Below are positions 43,046-54,095 of a stretch of DNA of 64,000 nucleotides, in pieces. Within the stretch, counting starts at the first letter, position 1. Every line of letters starts with the position of its first letter. The stretch comes from Podospora comata (Eukaryota; Ascomycota; Sordariomycetes; Sordariales; Podosporaceae): contig CP071495.1 of assembly GCA_017354895.1 (NCBI GenBank), positions 107,001 through 171,000 of the forward strand, in the 5' to 3' direction. The notes under the pieces are model-generated. The model was not told where the DNA came from, did not search any database, and was given only the letters and a program-made list of their open reading frames with translations. A program made the position numbers and the translations under genes.

Positions 43046-44332
43046 ATGCCACCCTCACCTCCGCCCACCATATCCTCCGCCGCCAATCCAGACCACTCCA
43101 ACATCACAATCTCCACCTCCCCAACCGACGACTACCGCCCCAGGTACAGATTCTACAACAACACCTTCTCCCTCCACCGCGTCTCCCCCCTCTACCTGGG
43201 ACCCGAGCCCGACTACAGCGGCGGCGCCGACCCTCCCCCCACCACCATTGGCCCAGCCCAGCTCCGCCTCGTCGCCCAGCGACTGCGGGATGTGCTTGTC
43301 GGGGATGTCGCCCGAGGTGTGGAGGTCGGTCTCACAGCTGCAGACAGCGACAGTGCCAGCAAGATCGCCAACAGCATGGGCAGCCTCGAGGTGGTGGTGG
43401 TGAGACCTGTAGAGGCGGCTGATTTGCTCGATGTGAGTCTGGAAAAGATGAAGGATCAGTACGGGCAGGACGAAGGGAGCCAAGAGCTGGCGCGTTCGTG
43501 GCGCGCGCTGGAGGCGAGGGTCAAGGGGAAGCTGGGGTTGGCGATAGAGCTGGTGTATGAGCATTCGATGGGCCTGGCGTTTCTCTTGCCTGACCTGTCC
43601 AAGTCGTCGGCGTTGGCGCCTGGTGCGGCGGATGATGAGACGGGGACGGGCCGGTTTCTATGGCTGCCGGTCATGTTGACGAGGATGCCTGCTCCAGTCA
43701 GGGTGGCGGTGACGCAGTTTTTGGAGAGGGAGTTTGACTGCAAGATTAGTCCGACCAGGTTTGGGACCAGGACGATGGTGGGGGGGTTGGAGAGGTGGAT
43801 GGAGACGTTGGAGAGGAACAAGAAGGAGCAGGAGAAGGATCTGCTTGTGGCGGTGGGGTTTAACACTGTAGCGATGATGCCGAGGCGGATGGTGGCGGTG
43901 GAGGGGGGGAGGGAGGAGTTGAACAAGCCGGGCTTGGCTACGATTGATGTCATTCTTCCGTGGCGCAAACTGGTCCCGTTTTGGAAGCGCGGGAAGGAGA
44001 TGGAGGAGGGGGAGATGCGGAGGAGGTATGAAGAGGGGGGTGTGGAATACAAGGCTTCGGCTGTCACGTTGGCCGGCAAACAGGGGATGAGGGAGGAGGG
44101 ATGGGGGTGGAGGAGCGAGGTTCACCAGCCTTTCCTTGAGGCTCTGTCAATGTACACCAAGAGAACCATCGCGATGGGACTGTTTCATCCAGCGGTGCGG
44201 ATCGTCAAGGTTGGCTGCTCGGGATTCACGGCGGCCGAGGGAAGATTGAAGATCTTTCCTACGATGGACAGGGCTGGGGTGGTAGACTTGTTGGCTATGT
44301 TGTGTGAGAAGGCTGTTTCGCAGCAGCGTTGA
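43046..44332 (+). CDS. Kinetochore protein Fta1/CENP-L (Sim4/CCAN complex)
   Basis: A single exon of 428 residues. The N-terminal segment YRFYNNTFSLHRVSPLYLG, followed by LRLVAQRLRDVLVGDVARGVEVGL, is the hallmark of the fungal Fta1 family, which corresponds to vertebrate CENP-L. A central segment (FLWLPVMLTRMPAPVRVAVTQFLEREFDCKISP) and the C-terminal stretch (TKRTIAMGLFHPAVRIVKVGCSGFTAAEGRLKI) also match the family layout. The protein works in the inner kinetochore with CENP-N at CENP-A chromatin. The start at 43046 is preferred because only 20 residues precede the conserved region. Confidence 0.85.
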   Translation: MPPSPPPTISSAANPDHSNITISTSPTDDYRPRYRFYNNTFSLHRVSPLYLGPEPDYSGGADPPPTTIGPAQLRLVAQRLRDVLVGDVARGVEVGLTAADSDSASKIANSMGSLEVVVVRPVEAADLLDVSLEKMKDQYGQDEGSQELARSWRALEARVKGKLGLAIELVYEHSMGLAFLLPDLSKSSALAPGAADDETGTGRFLWLPVMLTRMPAPVRVAVTQFLEREFDCKISPTRFGTRTMVGGLERWMETLERNKKEQEKDLLVAVGFNTVAMMPRRMVAVEGGREELNKPGLATIDVILPWRKLVPFWKRGKEMEEGEMRRRYEEGGVEYKASAVTLAGKQGMREEGWGWRSEVHQPFLEALSMYTKRTIAMGLFHPAVRIVKVGCSGFTAAEGRLKIFPTMDRAGVVDLLAMLCEKAVSQQR

Positions 44333-44570
44333 GCGAGTGACAGAACGGCGGTGCGGGGAGTGGAATTGTTTGTTTCTGCGCTGACTGATGAGGATTTGTT
44401 TAGGAACACCAGCGTCAAAGGTGCAGCGTCAAATGTATTTGATTTTCAATTTCAGGCATAAGAAAAGAGATGTCAAGATGTGACACGGTCATTCCTACAT
44501 CCTTTTTATTTATGACTGCTAACTCGAGTGATCCTACAGAAAAGCTCTTACAACCTCCAGGAATGGTCGT

Positions 44571-45508
44571 CTATCTCATGAACCCCCTCTTGCCATCACC
44601 ATCAGCATCCTTCATGGGGTTCAGCCGGTCGAGCAAGCTGGGCTTCGCCTTCTCCGTGTTGATGCTGCTCGAGCCAAGACCAGTCGTGCCAGTAGTGCTG
44701 GAAATGTTCTCTTCGGACGAGGACATGGACGAAGAAGAAATGCCTGATGTACCAGTGGTGGCAGTGCTTCTGCTGGTGCTCGAGGTCATCTTGTTGGGAG
44801 CGGGTCCGCTGCCAATCTCGTGGCCGCAGCCCTGCTGATGCACGCCCTTGGGGCAGCCCTCAAAGGAACCGTAGCGCTCGGAGCTTCCTCCCAGAGCACC
44901 ACCCTGCTGCTTGAATTCTTTCATCGACATGGCCGGGAGAGTGGTGGTGCCGTGGTGCTTGGCCTGCTCGTGGTGGACCTCGTGGATGGGCACCGTGGTG
45001 TGGACCACTGAGGGTTGGATGGTCTCCTTGTGGATCACAGGTTGAATCGTCTCGTGGACGTGGCTGCGATGACGAGTCAGTTGGGCTGTTGCAGCAGGCG
45101 GGATGTGGGGAAAACATACTGGTGAACCTGCTCGCCCTGAACGACGGGGGCGTGGCTCTGCGTGTGGGTGGTGCCCGTGACGGTGCGCTCATCTTTGATC
45201 TTGCCGGCCTCGGCTCTCAAGGCTCTCTCGGTGGCCTCGTTGTCGCGGTTGTCGAACTCGCGGTTGACGACCTTGCCGCGGTTGTGGATGTGCTGCTCGG
45301 GAAGGACTTCGGTGTCGTGGATGGGCTGGACCTTGCGATGGTAGTGGTCCTGGTGGACCTCCTTGTCGATGGCGGTGTTTATCTCCTCGTGCTGGGTTGG
45401 GCGGACGGTTTCCTTCTTCACGGCGGGTGCGACCCGCTCCTCAACGGTGGTGTCGTGGTGACCTGCCTTGGAGACGAACTCGTCGACGGCTTGCTTTGCT
45501 CGATCCAT
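44571..45508 (-). CDS. Allergen-like hydrophilic protein
   Basis: Two exons (45508-45120 and 45063-44571) with a 56-nt intron (GTATGT to CGCAG) give 293 residues. It is highly hydrophilic and rich in His, Glu, Lys and Thr, with repeated motifs such as HQDHYHRKVQPIHDTEVLPEQHI and HVHETIQPVIHKETIQPSVVHTTVPIHEVHHE. Ascomycete proteins of this build are usually annotated as allergens; they resemble stress-induced disordered proteins, and their function is unknown. The tail is Ser/Thr-rich and closes with LLDRLNPMKDADGDGKRG, a common end in this group. The neighbouring gene at 46335, pointing the other way, encodes a shorter relative. A TATA-like TTATAAG element lies about 90 bases upstream. Confidence 0.78.
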
Positions 45509-46334
45509 GATGGTGAGTTGTTTGTTTCGGAAAGAGATCTGAGGGTGAATTAGTGTGGGGAAGTTGATGGGTTGCAATAGACGGTGGGATGGAGTTCTTA
45601 TAAGGTAACTCCTACGGGTAGAACCTGGGGCTGGGGGGCATTGTCAATGGTGACGTTGGTCGATGACCTCAACCGCCATTGCTAGTGACGTTGACTCGTC
45701 TCCCATCTTGCTCGGACTCTGGGGCAGACTAGGTTCGATGTGTTGGGCAGATGCTGGCCATCTGATCATACATTACATGGTGTAGGTTCGCGGTTCGGGA
45801 GTCGTCGGAGGAAACGGTCCTCATCAACAAGGTAGTAAGGGTGGTGTGTTGGAGCCAACATGGCCAACCAGTCTCCAGCAAACCCAACGATCGAGAGATC
45901 GGTGGATCGCCCGTATCCTCGTGCCTTAGTCCCGGGTCCAGACTCACAGGGCTATTCCTGGTGATTGGTTGCAGTAAGGGGGGGGAGAGGGGGGTGCTAG
46001 CCACTGCATCACCACACACCTCCAGCACAAAGATGGAAGCTATGGCCACGCATGACGCTGTCCAGTGGATCAACAGCGCTTACACACGGGGAGAACCTCC
46101 AATCATGACGTTTAGCCTCTCCAGATGGATACGCTACGATATGTGCTCGGGGAAGATCCGATCTCAGAGAGCATGGCAACCTACGGCAAGCTATGGCAAT
46201 GTCCGTTGAACGCCGACTTCTACCACGACCTAGTCTAGCTTCATCCACCTCAGCTCCCCCCTTCATCGTGAAACATGCTCTCGTGTCGGTCTACTTTGGC
46301 AGTATAAGCACCAGTTCAAACTTGGGTAATCAGT
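45509..46334. promoter_or_regulatory. Shared divergent promoter of the allergen-like pair
   Basis: This 826-base interval lies between two related, oppositely oriented genes. It contains several AGGGG/CCCCT motifs (for example in G-rich runs at 45628-45640 and 45974-45994), which in fungi can act as stress-response elements. TATA-like sequences occur near each end (about 45600 on the minus side, TATAAG at 46303 on the plus side). No other coding region is supported. Confidence 0.45.
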
Positions 46335-47307
46335 ATGGGACAGAAGAGCAGTTGCCTCGCGCACAAACATACAGGTTTAGGAACCGCATCGGCCGAACAG
46401 CATCACCAGCCTGAGAACGGCACAGCCCAGGACCTTCTCAAGGATATCGCCCGGAAAAGCAAGCTCCAGGCTCGCGGGATGTCGGGGAAATGTCAAGATG
46501 GCGAGGCTGGCACTGGGAGCTCGATGCACGTAGCGGAGCAGAATGGAAGCGCAGTTGGCGAGAGTGCATCAACAAAGCGGTTGAGGATTACCTCAACTGA
46601 AGATACTGATACAGAGACAACTGTTACTGCGCGTAAGTTTGTCCCATTCTGTCGTCATAAAAATAGCATGTGGCTGACAGTGTGCGCACCGCTTGTTATC
46701 TAGCCGTCGTTCAAGAGGTTGTGAAACCCCACGTCCACGAGATTCGACAAGAGGAAATCTATCGCGACATTCATGTACACACAAACCACACCATTATCCA
46801 GCCTGTCTACGATATCGAAGCTCTACCACCGCGGCACTTTGTCCCCGACGAGACTGGAAAGCTGGTTGAGGTCAGCGAGACAGACCTACCCGCGTGCACG
46901 GGACGAAATGCCCAATGGCACATCGCGGCTGGCCCCGTCCCCGACAAAACCAAGAGCAAGCAGGCTCTCGGGACGGCGGCGATTACCAAAACCGGGTCAC
47001 CCAGTAGCAGCAGCGGGGCCGTGAACGACTCGGACACTTCCTCGTCGACGGATTCCGTGCCTGTGATGGAGGTTGGCCAGCAGGAAGAAGCGGTAAGAAT
47101 GATGACAACCCCTCTATGATTGCGAGAAAAGACTCAACATCTGACTCGCAGTATTGCCTCGCTCCCGAGCATCAGACGCCAATTGTGCAGAAGGCTGCCG
47201 TACCAAGGTCAACAACGACGCAAGCCAATGAAAGTACGACAAAGAAAACCTCTCGACTGCCGAAACCGTCAACTGCGGGTCAAACAATAACGGCGGCTGC
47301 AAAGTAG
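46335..47307 (+). CDS. Second allergen-like protein, with possible N-myristoylation site
   Basis: Three exons (46335-46632, 46704-47092, 47152-47307) with introns of 71 and 59 nt, all in phase, give 280 residues. The middle exon encodes VVQEVVKPHVHEIRQEEIYRDIHVHTNHTIIQPVYDIEALPPRHF, related in pattern to the HYHRKVQPIHDTEVLPEQH segment of the divergent neighbour. The N-terminus MGQKSSC has Gly2, Ser6 and Cys7, fitting myristoylation plus palmitoylation, so this paralogue may be held at a membrane while its neighbour is soluble. The C-terminal part is Ser/Thr-rich and disordered. Function is unknown. Confidence 0.7.
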
Positions 47308-48430
47308 CAAAGCCTGAGCTGCATTTGTGTCCATCTAGGTGTGTTGCGGGAAGGCTTTGTCATTGGTTGCCTATGTCTTTCTTTTGTTGTCAAAGTATGT
47401 TGGTCAAAGACACGGTGATTGTCAGTTAGTGGCTTGTTATTAAGCTTGGTGAGAGATGATTCAAGTTGGGAATGGTGGAAATTTAGGCGTGTCCAAGGTA
47501 GATACCTCCCTACAACTAGGTACATGATTCTCTTCAAAGAAATAGAAAATGGATATAGGTAGAGATTTTCCAGTCATGATTACAGTTGTGTATGGGAGCC
47601 AATATCATGCTTGATGATAAAAGCTGAGATATAATGATGCGACTTGTGTCTATGGTAGGTGCGTCAGTTAAGGTACCTAGGTAGGTAGCTATTGTACTTG
47701 GTCTGGGCATCAACATGTGGTAGCTAGGTATTTCAGATTGTCCTTGATAGAACTGTGGCACAATTCTCAACTCATGTAATGGCTAGAATAAAAGCAACGA
47801 GTCGTCGTCGTCGCCGTTGAGGTGGGCATTTCCCGTTGCCTCCAGCCCCTCATAGTCACGGCACCTCCCTGTAGCACCCACTCCACATTGAAGCATGTGA
47901 TTAAGTGATTCTCATGCTTCTCTTCGATCATCAAATAGCCTAGAACTTTCTTTTGGCACAGTTCCATCACCACACGTCACTAATGTCGTGTTGGAACAGC
48001 ACAACCTCTATTCACCTCGGGTCTGGTAAACTTGTCACCCTGTCCACTGCATTGAGTCAAGTTTCCGAGTGTCAAAGTGAGATGGAGAACAAGGAGAAAC
48101 TTGATCAGTTTTGAATACCATACCTGTTCAAAATGAATCCCTTTGCATAAAGACCAAAAGCCAAAAGCGTCACTCCCTCTTTATTCATGAAGGCTGCTCG
48201 ATCTGTGACATTTCTACATTTTTGTGAGCCTTCAGAGGATTTATACATGTCACAATGCCTCAGGGTCATCGTAACTGGGTGTAACTACCTCATCTGCTTG
48301 AATCCTGAGCGAACGGCCTTTTCGACATTTTTGTGCTCTTGCTTGGGAGGTATACCGATTAGACCTACCTTGGCCCACCTACACCTACCCATTGTTGCTT
48401 AGGCACACTATCGATTTTAAATTTGCCAGA
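47308..48430. other. 1.1-kb gene-free interval
   Basis: Only short frames occur. Several GGTACCTAGGTAGGTAG-type motifs lie around 47675-47690 and 47720. No gene is supported. Confidence 0.5.
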
Positions 48431-50494
48431 ATGGTCGACGTCACCGACGAAGATGATTCGTACTGGTGGGCCAGATCGCCAGGCGACCTACAGATCTTAG
48501 ATGTGCCTGACGTGCCGGTGCCCACCCTCAACATTCATCCGATTCTTTACGAGTATGAATACGACAAGTGGATGGAAAGGTTGGGAGCTATACCAGAAGC
48601 TGTAGTCGACCTTGACCCAAACTACAAGCCGTTACCCCCGAGGGATCTCGCGCCGGAACTTATGACGGTTCTGAGGTTTGGCAGAACACCAACTTGGCCA
48701 GACCTCTGGCGGGACGCGATCTCATCGCCCTACTTCGCTTGGCCAAACTACAAGCCCTGTCTGGGCGGCCCGATAACCTGCTTCATTTGTCTCAAGCCCC
48801 TGGACATCCCGTATGCCCAGGAGCCGGAGGGTGCCTTCGGAAACTATGAAGGTGAGGCACCATTCGAAGATACCGTGATCGTCGAGGGATGCTCTCATAT
48901 AATGGGCGCCGATTGCCTCCAGGCGTGGTTGAAATCCAAATACCCAAACGATGGCCAAAAGGACTTTTACCGTTGGGTCCGCGGCGAGATCATGCTAGGC
49001 GAATGGGATGAAGACTTTCAACAAAGAATCAAACCCTATCACGAGAACACGGCCCTGCGGAGAACTATTGAACCTGGTTGCCCCATATGTGCTGCTCCCC
49101 AAACAATCGACACAAACTATGGCACAGAAACCATGGATCGCAGCGCCGTAACCTTCAAGTTCCCCAACATTAAACGCATAAACGTGCAGTGCATTCGGTC
49201 GTACGCCGAAATGACCGAAAACGACATGCTCGTTGCTGGGTTTCCCTGGATTGTACTGCGGTCCAAGCAGAGCTATCGCGAGGAAGTGGAAAGGCAACGA
49301 GTCTACTTTAGAACCATATTAGAACAGCACGAACAGCTGGGTTGCGAAACACACCCGGACGTCCCCGGCGGGCCTTACAATGCCCTGGACTACGCCTATT
49401 TGAGGAACAAGGCCTACGAACGTGTGCTCATGCTCCACGTGGGAGAGTTGCTTTATCAAGATCACCTGTGGAGATCACAGAACCCACACGTGGATGTTGA
49501 CTCGGGCTCGGACGAGTATATGATGGATGTAGATGATGACGACAATAATCCACCGCCGCCGGGGGGGGGAAGGCCTGGCGCTGGAAACCGTCAACAGCTA
49601 CGAACACCACCGAACCGGCAACCGCGACCACCAGTGGTGCATCGACCGCCGCCGCCGGCAAACCCACCGAACCCGGGCCTGGCGCGGTCAGCGATTGTCC
49701 CACGGTGGTTGAAACAAAGCAAGCGCAATCCCAACCCCCATCCAAGGCCGCTGAATCCAAACGAGCCGGCACCACCGCCAGTCCTTCCGGCGCCGGACCC
49801 CTGGCCCCTGGACTATGACACTCCGGAAGAGCTGAACCCCCTTCGGTGTCCCTGGTGCGGCAGAGACGATTTCAAAAAAGCCACCGAAAGGCGCAAGCAC
49901 GAGTACAGGTTTCATAACCGCCCTGACCTGGGAATGGCGGGAAGGCTAGCTCGAGATGACCGTCGCGCTGCAAGGAAAGACGCAGCAGACATGCTCCGAG
50001 CAGCGCGTCGACTCCAAGAACTTCAGGCAGCGGACCCACCGCAAGGGGACGAGCAACAACTTCGACAAGCGCAGCAAGCCTGGCTGGATGCGCGGAGACC
50101 ACTGCGACCTGGGACGCAGCCAGATTCACCGCAACCGCCAGGAGAGGCCAGGACAGGCAGCCCGGCAGCGGAACGTGCAGAGCGACTAAGAGCCTTCTGG
50201 TCGGAACGTGCACAGCAGGATGAACAACAACGTGAGGAGTATAGGGCTAAGATACAGCGCGAAGCTACACGACGTGAGCTGGAACCACATGAAGAACTGT
50301 GGCTGCAAGGGGGTCGGGCTGAAGAGGCACTTGTAGCTGCCCGGGTTGGCCGGGAACAGCAGCAGCAGCGGTTCGGGGCAGGACGGGCTGAAGCAACAAT
50401 TTTAGCTGTGCGGCGGCAGCAGAAGCCGCCGCAGACACCAAAGCTCGAATCACCGCCTGACGATATATACGGTGTATCACCTCGCAGGTCGTGA
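48431..50494 (+). CDS. RING-like zinc-finger protein with disordered C-terminal half, unrecognised family
   Basis: A single exon of 687 residues. Between residues 115 and 225 there is a RING-like ligand order: CFICLKPLDI, then GCSHIMGADCLQAWLK, then GCPICAAP. This is the C-x2-C, C-x-H, C and CPxC pattern of ubiquitin ligases, with a long insert before the last pair. The middle is Pro/Asn/Arg-rich and disordered. Near residue 475 is a C2H2-like finger (CPWCGRDDFKKATERRKHEYRFH). The C-terminal 200 residues are Arg/Gln/Glu-rich coiled coil, for example ERLRAFWSERAQQDEQQREEY. I recognise no named family. An E3 ligase role is inferred from the RING pattern only. The ATG at 48431 is the first in frame after a leader with stop-containing frames. 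Confidence 0.7.
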   Translation: MVDVTDEDDSYWWARSPGDLQILDVPDVPVPTLNIHPILYEYEYDKWMERLGAIPEAVVDLDPNYKPLPPRDLAPELMTVLRFGRTPTWPDLWRDAISSPYFAWPNYKPCLGGPITCFICLKPLDIPYAQEPEGAFGNYEGEAPFEDTVIVEGCSHIMGADCLQAWLKSKYPNDGQKDFYRWVRGEIMLGEWDEDFQQRIKPYHENTALRRTIEPGCPICAAPQTIDTNYGTETMDRSAVTFKFPNIKRINVQCIRSYAEMTENDMLVAGFPWIVLRSKQSYREEVERQRVYFRTILEQHEQLGCETHPDVPGGPYNALDYAYLRNKAYERVLMLHVGELLYQDHLWRSQNPHVDVDSGSDEYMMDVDDDDNNPPPPGGGRPGAGNRQQLRTPPNRQPRPPVVHRPPPPANPPNPGLARSAIVPRWLKQSKRNPNPHPRPLNPNEPAPPPVLPAPDPWPLDYDTPEELNPLRCPWCGRDDFKKATERRKHEYRFHNRPDLGMAGRLARDDRRAARKDAADMLRAARRLQELQAADPPQGDEQQLRQAQQAWLDARRPLRPGTQPDSPQPPGEARTGSPAAERAERLRAFWSERAQQDEQQREEYRAKIQREATRRELEPHEELWLQGGRAEEALVAARVGREQQQQRFGAGRAEATILAVRRQQKPPQTPKLESPPDDIYGVSPRRS

Positions 50495-51282
50495 GGTAAG
50501 GTAGGTATACAGAATAGATTTCACATATCCGCTTGCTTGTTTAGCATGAATTCAACAAGGCCTGCCGCAGAAAAAGGGCGTATTTAGCCAAAAGCAAACA
50601 TGTGCCGCGTCTTCCCCACAAAATGGACGTCGAAATGCCGTGTTCCAAACCACCATGCCAAGGATCACCATGTGTAAAAGCTCCGATTGGCTGGACTGAT
50701 CGGGAACTGACATCTCAGATATAGCGGCTTTGCGGGGAAGTCGATCCATTGATTATTTCCCAGAGACACGAGCCGTCAGGGTTTACCGTCTGGGGTGTTC
50801 CGGCTAAGGGGGAGATCCCAGGTGATTAGAGGTACCTTACCTAGGCAGGCGGAGGGCCGATGTTGTCATCAACCGTGGAGTTTGCAACAGCTGGGAAGAT
50901 GAACATACTCACCAATATGCTATGAATACTCGACATAAAGACATAAGATCTAAAGAACACTGGTAGGTGGGTACCTATGAAGGGAACAGTGAAAAGAGGA
51001 CCTACCGTCAAAAAGGTTGACAGGTGACCTAACATCTAAGGGGCGATGGGAAAGACATGTAATTAACATCAACACAACCTCGGCAATCATCCACCGAGAA
51101 GATTACCCTTTGAGCGTTCAGCCACCCGTCCATCCGGACCCGGTCGAGGGGGATCTTCAACATCATCTCTGTCTATAAAAATCCTCTCGTTCGCCCCCAA
51201 TTGAATGGGCTCTGAAGGCGTCAGCAGTGAGCTGAGCCTCGACCCGTCACCAACCTGTGCTCCTCTCATATCGCCTCTCAAA
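50495..51282. other. Intergenic region
   Basis: No coding region is supported. A TATA box for the esterase gene lies at 51175-51181. Confidence 0.5.
51175..51181 (+). promoter_or_regulatory. TATA box of the CE5 esterase gene
   Basis: TATAAAA in the context CTGTCTATAAAAATCC stands about 108 bases before the ATG at 51283, as is usual for strongly induced secreted enzymes of fungi. Confidence 0.55.
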
Positions 51283-52030
51283 ATGAAGGTCTCAACCATC
51301 ACACTCCCTGTGCTGGCCAGCCTGGCCACCGCCAACCCAGTCGAGCTCACCGAGCGACAATCCTGCCCCCCAATCCACATCTTCGGCGCCCGCGAGACCA
51401 CAGTCCCCCAAGGCTATGGAACCTCCCAGGGGCTAGTCAATATGGTAGCCCAGGCCTACCCCGGCGCCACGCGGGAAGCGATCGTCTATCCCGCCTGCGG
51501 TGGGCAATCCCAATGCGGCGGTGTGAGCTACGAGAATTCTGCTCGCCAGGGGACCGCCGCCGTGGTCCGCGCCGTTACAACCCTCAACCAGCGGTGCCCC
51601 GACACCAAGATCGTCCTGATCGGATACTCCCAGGGCGGTCAGATCATGGACGGCGCGCTCTGCGGCGGGGCGGGCGCTACCCTCACGGGTGCTCCTCTTG
51701 CTGCCGTCAAGGCGGCTATTTTCATGGGCGATCCGATGTATAACCAGGGGTTGCCGTACAATGTTGGGACTTGCAGGGCTAGAGGGGTATGTATCGTCCT
51801 TTGTATCTGTCGGTATGTTGGAGGTGCTGACGAGAATTGCGCAACAGTTTGCCGGCCGACCCAACGGCTTCCAGTGCTCACCGGGCAACCCGGCAATCAT
51901 CCAGTCGTACTGCGACTCGACCGACCCGTATTGCTGCACTGGCAACGATGCCAACTCGCATCAGCAGTATGTCAACAAGTACGGGCAGCAGGCCTTGGCT
52001 TTCATCCGTCGCCAGCTGGATGCTGCGTAA
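51283..52030 (+). CDS. Secreted CE5 esterase (acetylxylan esterase/cutinase family)
   Basis: Two exons (51283-51786 and 51848-52030) with a 61-nt intron (GTATGT to CAACAG) give 228 residues. The signal peptide is MKVSTITLPVLASLATA, followed by a short propeptide ending near ERQ. CPPIHIFGARETTVPQGYG and the nucleophile motif GYSQGG (Ser116) define the family. The Asp (194, in STDPYCC) and His (206, in NSHQQYV) complete the triad, and the eight or more cysteines fit its disulfide pattern. The PQGYG and GGAG features point to acetylxylan esterase (Axe2-like) rather than to a true cutinase. Its role would be removal of acetyl groups from plant xylan outside the cell. Confidence 0.92.
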
Positions 52031-52671
52031 GTTGGCCGTGGCTTGGCATCAAAAGGGGTTCAGGGGTTCAGGGGGATTACAAACAGTAGGGTTAGGATAG
52101 CCTAAAATACCTATGGCATTTCAGGAAAGCTTCTCTGTGATTGCCCTTGTGAGCGATACGTATATGTACCTCTTTCGAGAGCCTGATGTAAACAAAATGC
52201 CATTGTTCTTTTATCATGATGACGAAACTCGATGTTTAACAAACCTGAGGGCGCCTGAAAACCCTAACCCTCTTTCCAACCAAATGCCTCAGCTGGGTCA
52301 ACAGTCAACATACGAACAAAGAGACCTCAAGGGTCCAGTGATTGGCTCCCAAATTCAACATGAGAATACGGAAACAGCTCCGAAAGAGTTTTACTCGCTT
52401 GGCAAGAAAGAAACCCGCATCCGGATTGTCAACACCAGTCTGGCCGCAACCAGGTGGTGGCTCTCATCGTGGTAGATGTAAAACATGACCAGTAGAAGAT
52501 GAGTTTCTTTATTTGAGAGACATAAATCCCGGAGCCAATTCTTGTCCATGCCTCGGTTTGGACCATTTGCTTACCCCGTCAACTCGCAAGACAAGACAGC
52601 ACTGAGCGAGCTCTCTCGAGCCATTCACATCGAGCAAAAGTCCGTGTCTCGTACCATCCTCAAGAGCAAAA
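52031..52671. other. Intergenic region
   Basis: One 120-codon frame (52113-52475) has no family character or intron signals. No gene is supported. Confidence 0.5.
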
Positions 52672-53506
52672 ATGGGAGCCACATCCAGAGTTCTCCTCGG
52701 CCTATGCCGTCTAGGCGAACTCGTCTGCGGAGCCGTCGTTCTCGGTCTTCTGGGGCAGGCCTTCTCCTTGATCAACGACGCCGGCGTGCTCGAGCCCGAG
52801 GGACGACTGATCTACACCGCTGTCGTGGCCTCTCTGACGATACTTGACTCGTTAATATTCATCGTCCCGTTTGCGTACTCGTACTGGTCATTTTTACTGG
52901 ACTTTATCCTGTTTGTCCTGTGGATTGTGGCTTTTGGGTTGCTCGAGTCGGTGAGTTGAACCAGAATGGATCTGAAAGATGAATATACTGACAGGCGTTG
53001 CAAACGAAGCTTACCGGCATCCACACCTGCTCCTCCTTCTGGTTTAACAACTACTGGGGTTATTACTGGGGCAGGTGGTATGTCCGCGGGCCACCTGGCA
53101 TGGACATCAACTGGACGGGCTGCAACACGTGGAGGACGGTCTTGGCCTTCAGCTTCATCGCCTCGATGATTTACCTTGCCAATGGCCTCTTGGTGAGTGC
53201 CTCCTGCCTACCTACTTTTCGCTGCCTTGTCTCGCACGCTGACTGACCGACGCAGGGTGTGTACTGGACGCTGGAGTACGGCAACATCAGAACAAGGTCC
53301 AAGAGCTTCTTTGAGTAAGTTCGGCTTCTATACGGCCTTCGCATTCTGCCTACTTTGAAACTTTCGCTGACCAACATCTGCACAGACGCAAAAGAGGATT
53401 GGGTGGCAATACTGGCGGCGCCAGTGGACATCTTATCAAGGAGGGTGGCCCTGGGATCACGCAGACGCCTGTTCAGCATCGCAATGGCGTTATGGGACTG
53501 GACTGA
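52672..53506 (+). CDS. Four-helix membrane protein (MARVEL-like), function unknown
   Basis: Four exons (52672-52950, 52995-53192, 53256-53314, 53386-53506) with introns of 44, 63 and 71 nt, all in phase, give 218 residues. Four hydrophobic helices can be placed: LGELVCGAVVLGLLGQAF, LIYTAVVASLTILDSLIFIVPF, WSFLLDFILFVLWIVAFGLLE and VLAFSFIASMIYLANGLL. Between helices 3 and 4 is a loop with two cysteines and WGYYWGRWYVRGPPG. The layout agrees with fungal MARVEL-type or related four-span proteins of the plasma membrane. The C-terminal tail (RKRGLGGNTGGASGHL) is basic and Gly-rich. The first intron is short at 44 nt but has good signals (GTGAGT, CTGAC, ACAG). Confidence 0.8.
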
Positions 53507-54086
53507 ACAATGCCGCCCCTGCAACTCCGGTCAACACATTGCCAGCTGATACCGTAGACCCGGCTGCAAGAGTGTAGACGATCGAAGGCTGCGGGAAGGG
53601 GGTTTTGAGACGGCGAGCTCGTGGTTCGACGGTTATGTATCACGGCCGTCAATTTCATACGTCGAAAGCCTTGCATGTGGTGTACCAGGTTAATCAGATA
53701 TGATCAAGGCGATATATGGAATGGGTTCAAACCTGACACGTTGCAGTGAGAATGAATAGATTGGATCACGCAGAAGAGGGTTGTTCATATGAGTCACCAT
53801 ATCTGGTTCATCTCTTCCAGTTTTGGTCACAAGTGGACGCACTGTCATGTTCCATTTCAATCTGGAACCTGATGAAACAAGTAAGTTGCCCCCAGAGATC
53901 AGGTAAGACTCGGGTGACGACCAGCTGCCTTGTCGTTGTCAATGCGCGTAGGCAGGCCCTACAAATCTACAGCAGAAATAGGCTCAGTGCACCGTCAACA
54001 CCAGTCCTGGGTCTTGACTTTATTCACTAATTGTACATCAAGGTTCATGCCTGTTAGGCTAGCATAGCACCATCCCATCTGCTAAG

Positions 54087-54095
54087 TATATAAAA
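54087..54095 (+). promoter_or_regulatory. Orphan TATA box followed by a gene-like leader
   Basis: TATATAAAA is followed by about 165 bases rich in C, T and A that read like a fungal 5' leader. This ends at ACAATG (54258-54263). The frame from that ATG stops after three codons and I find no intron that would rescue it, so no protein is proposed. It may drive a non-coding RNA or mark a decayed gene. Confidence 0.35.
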
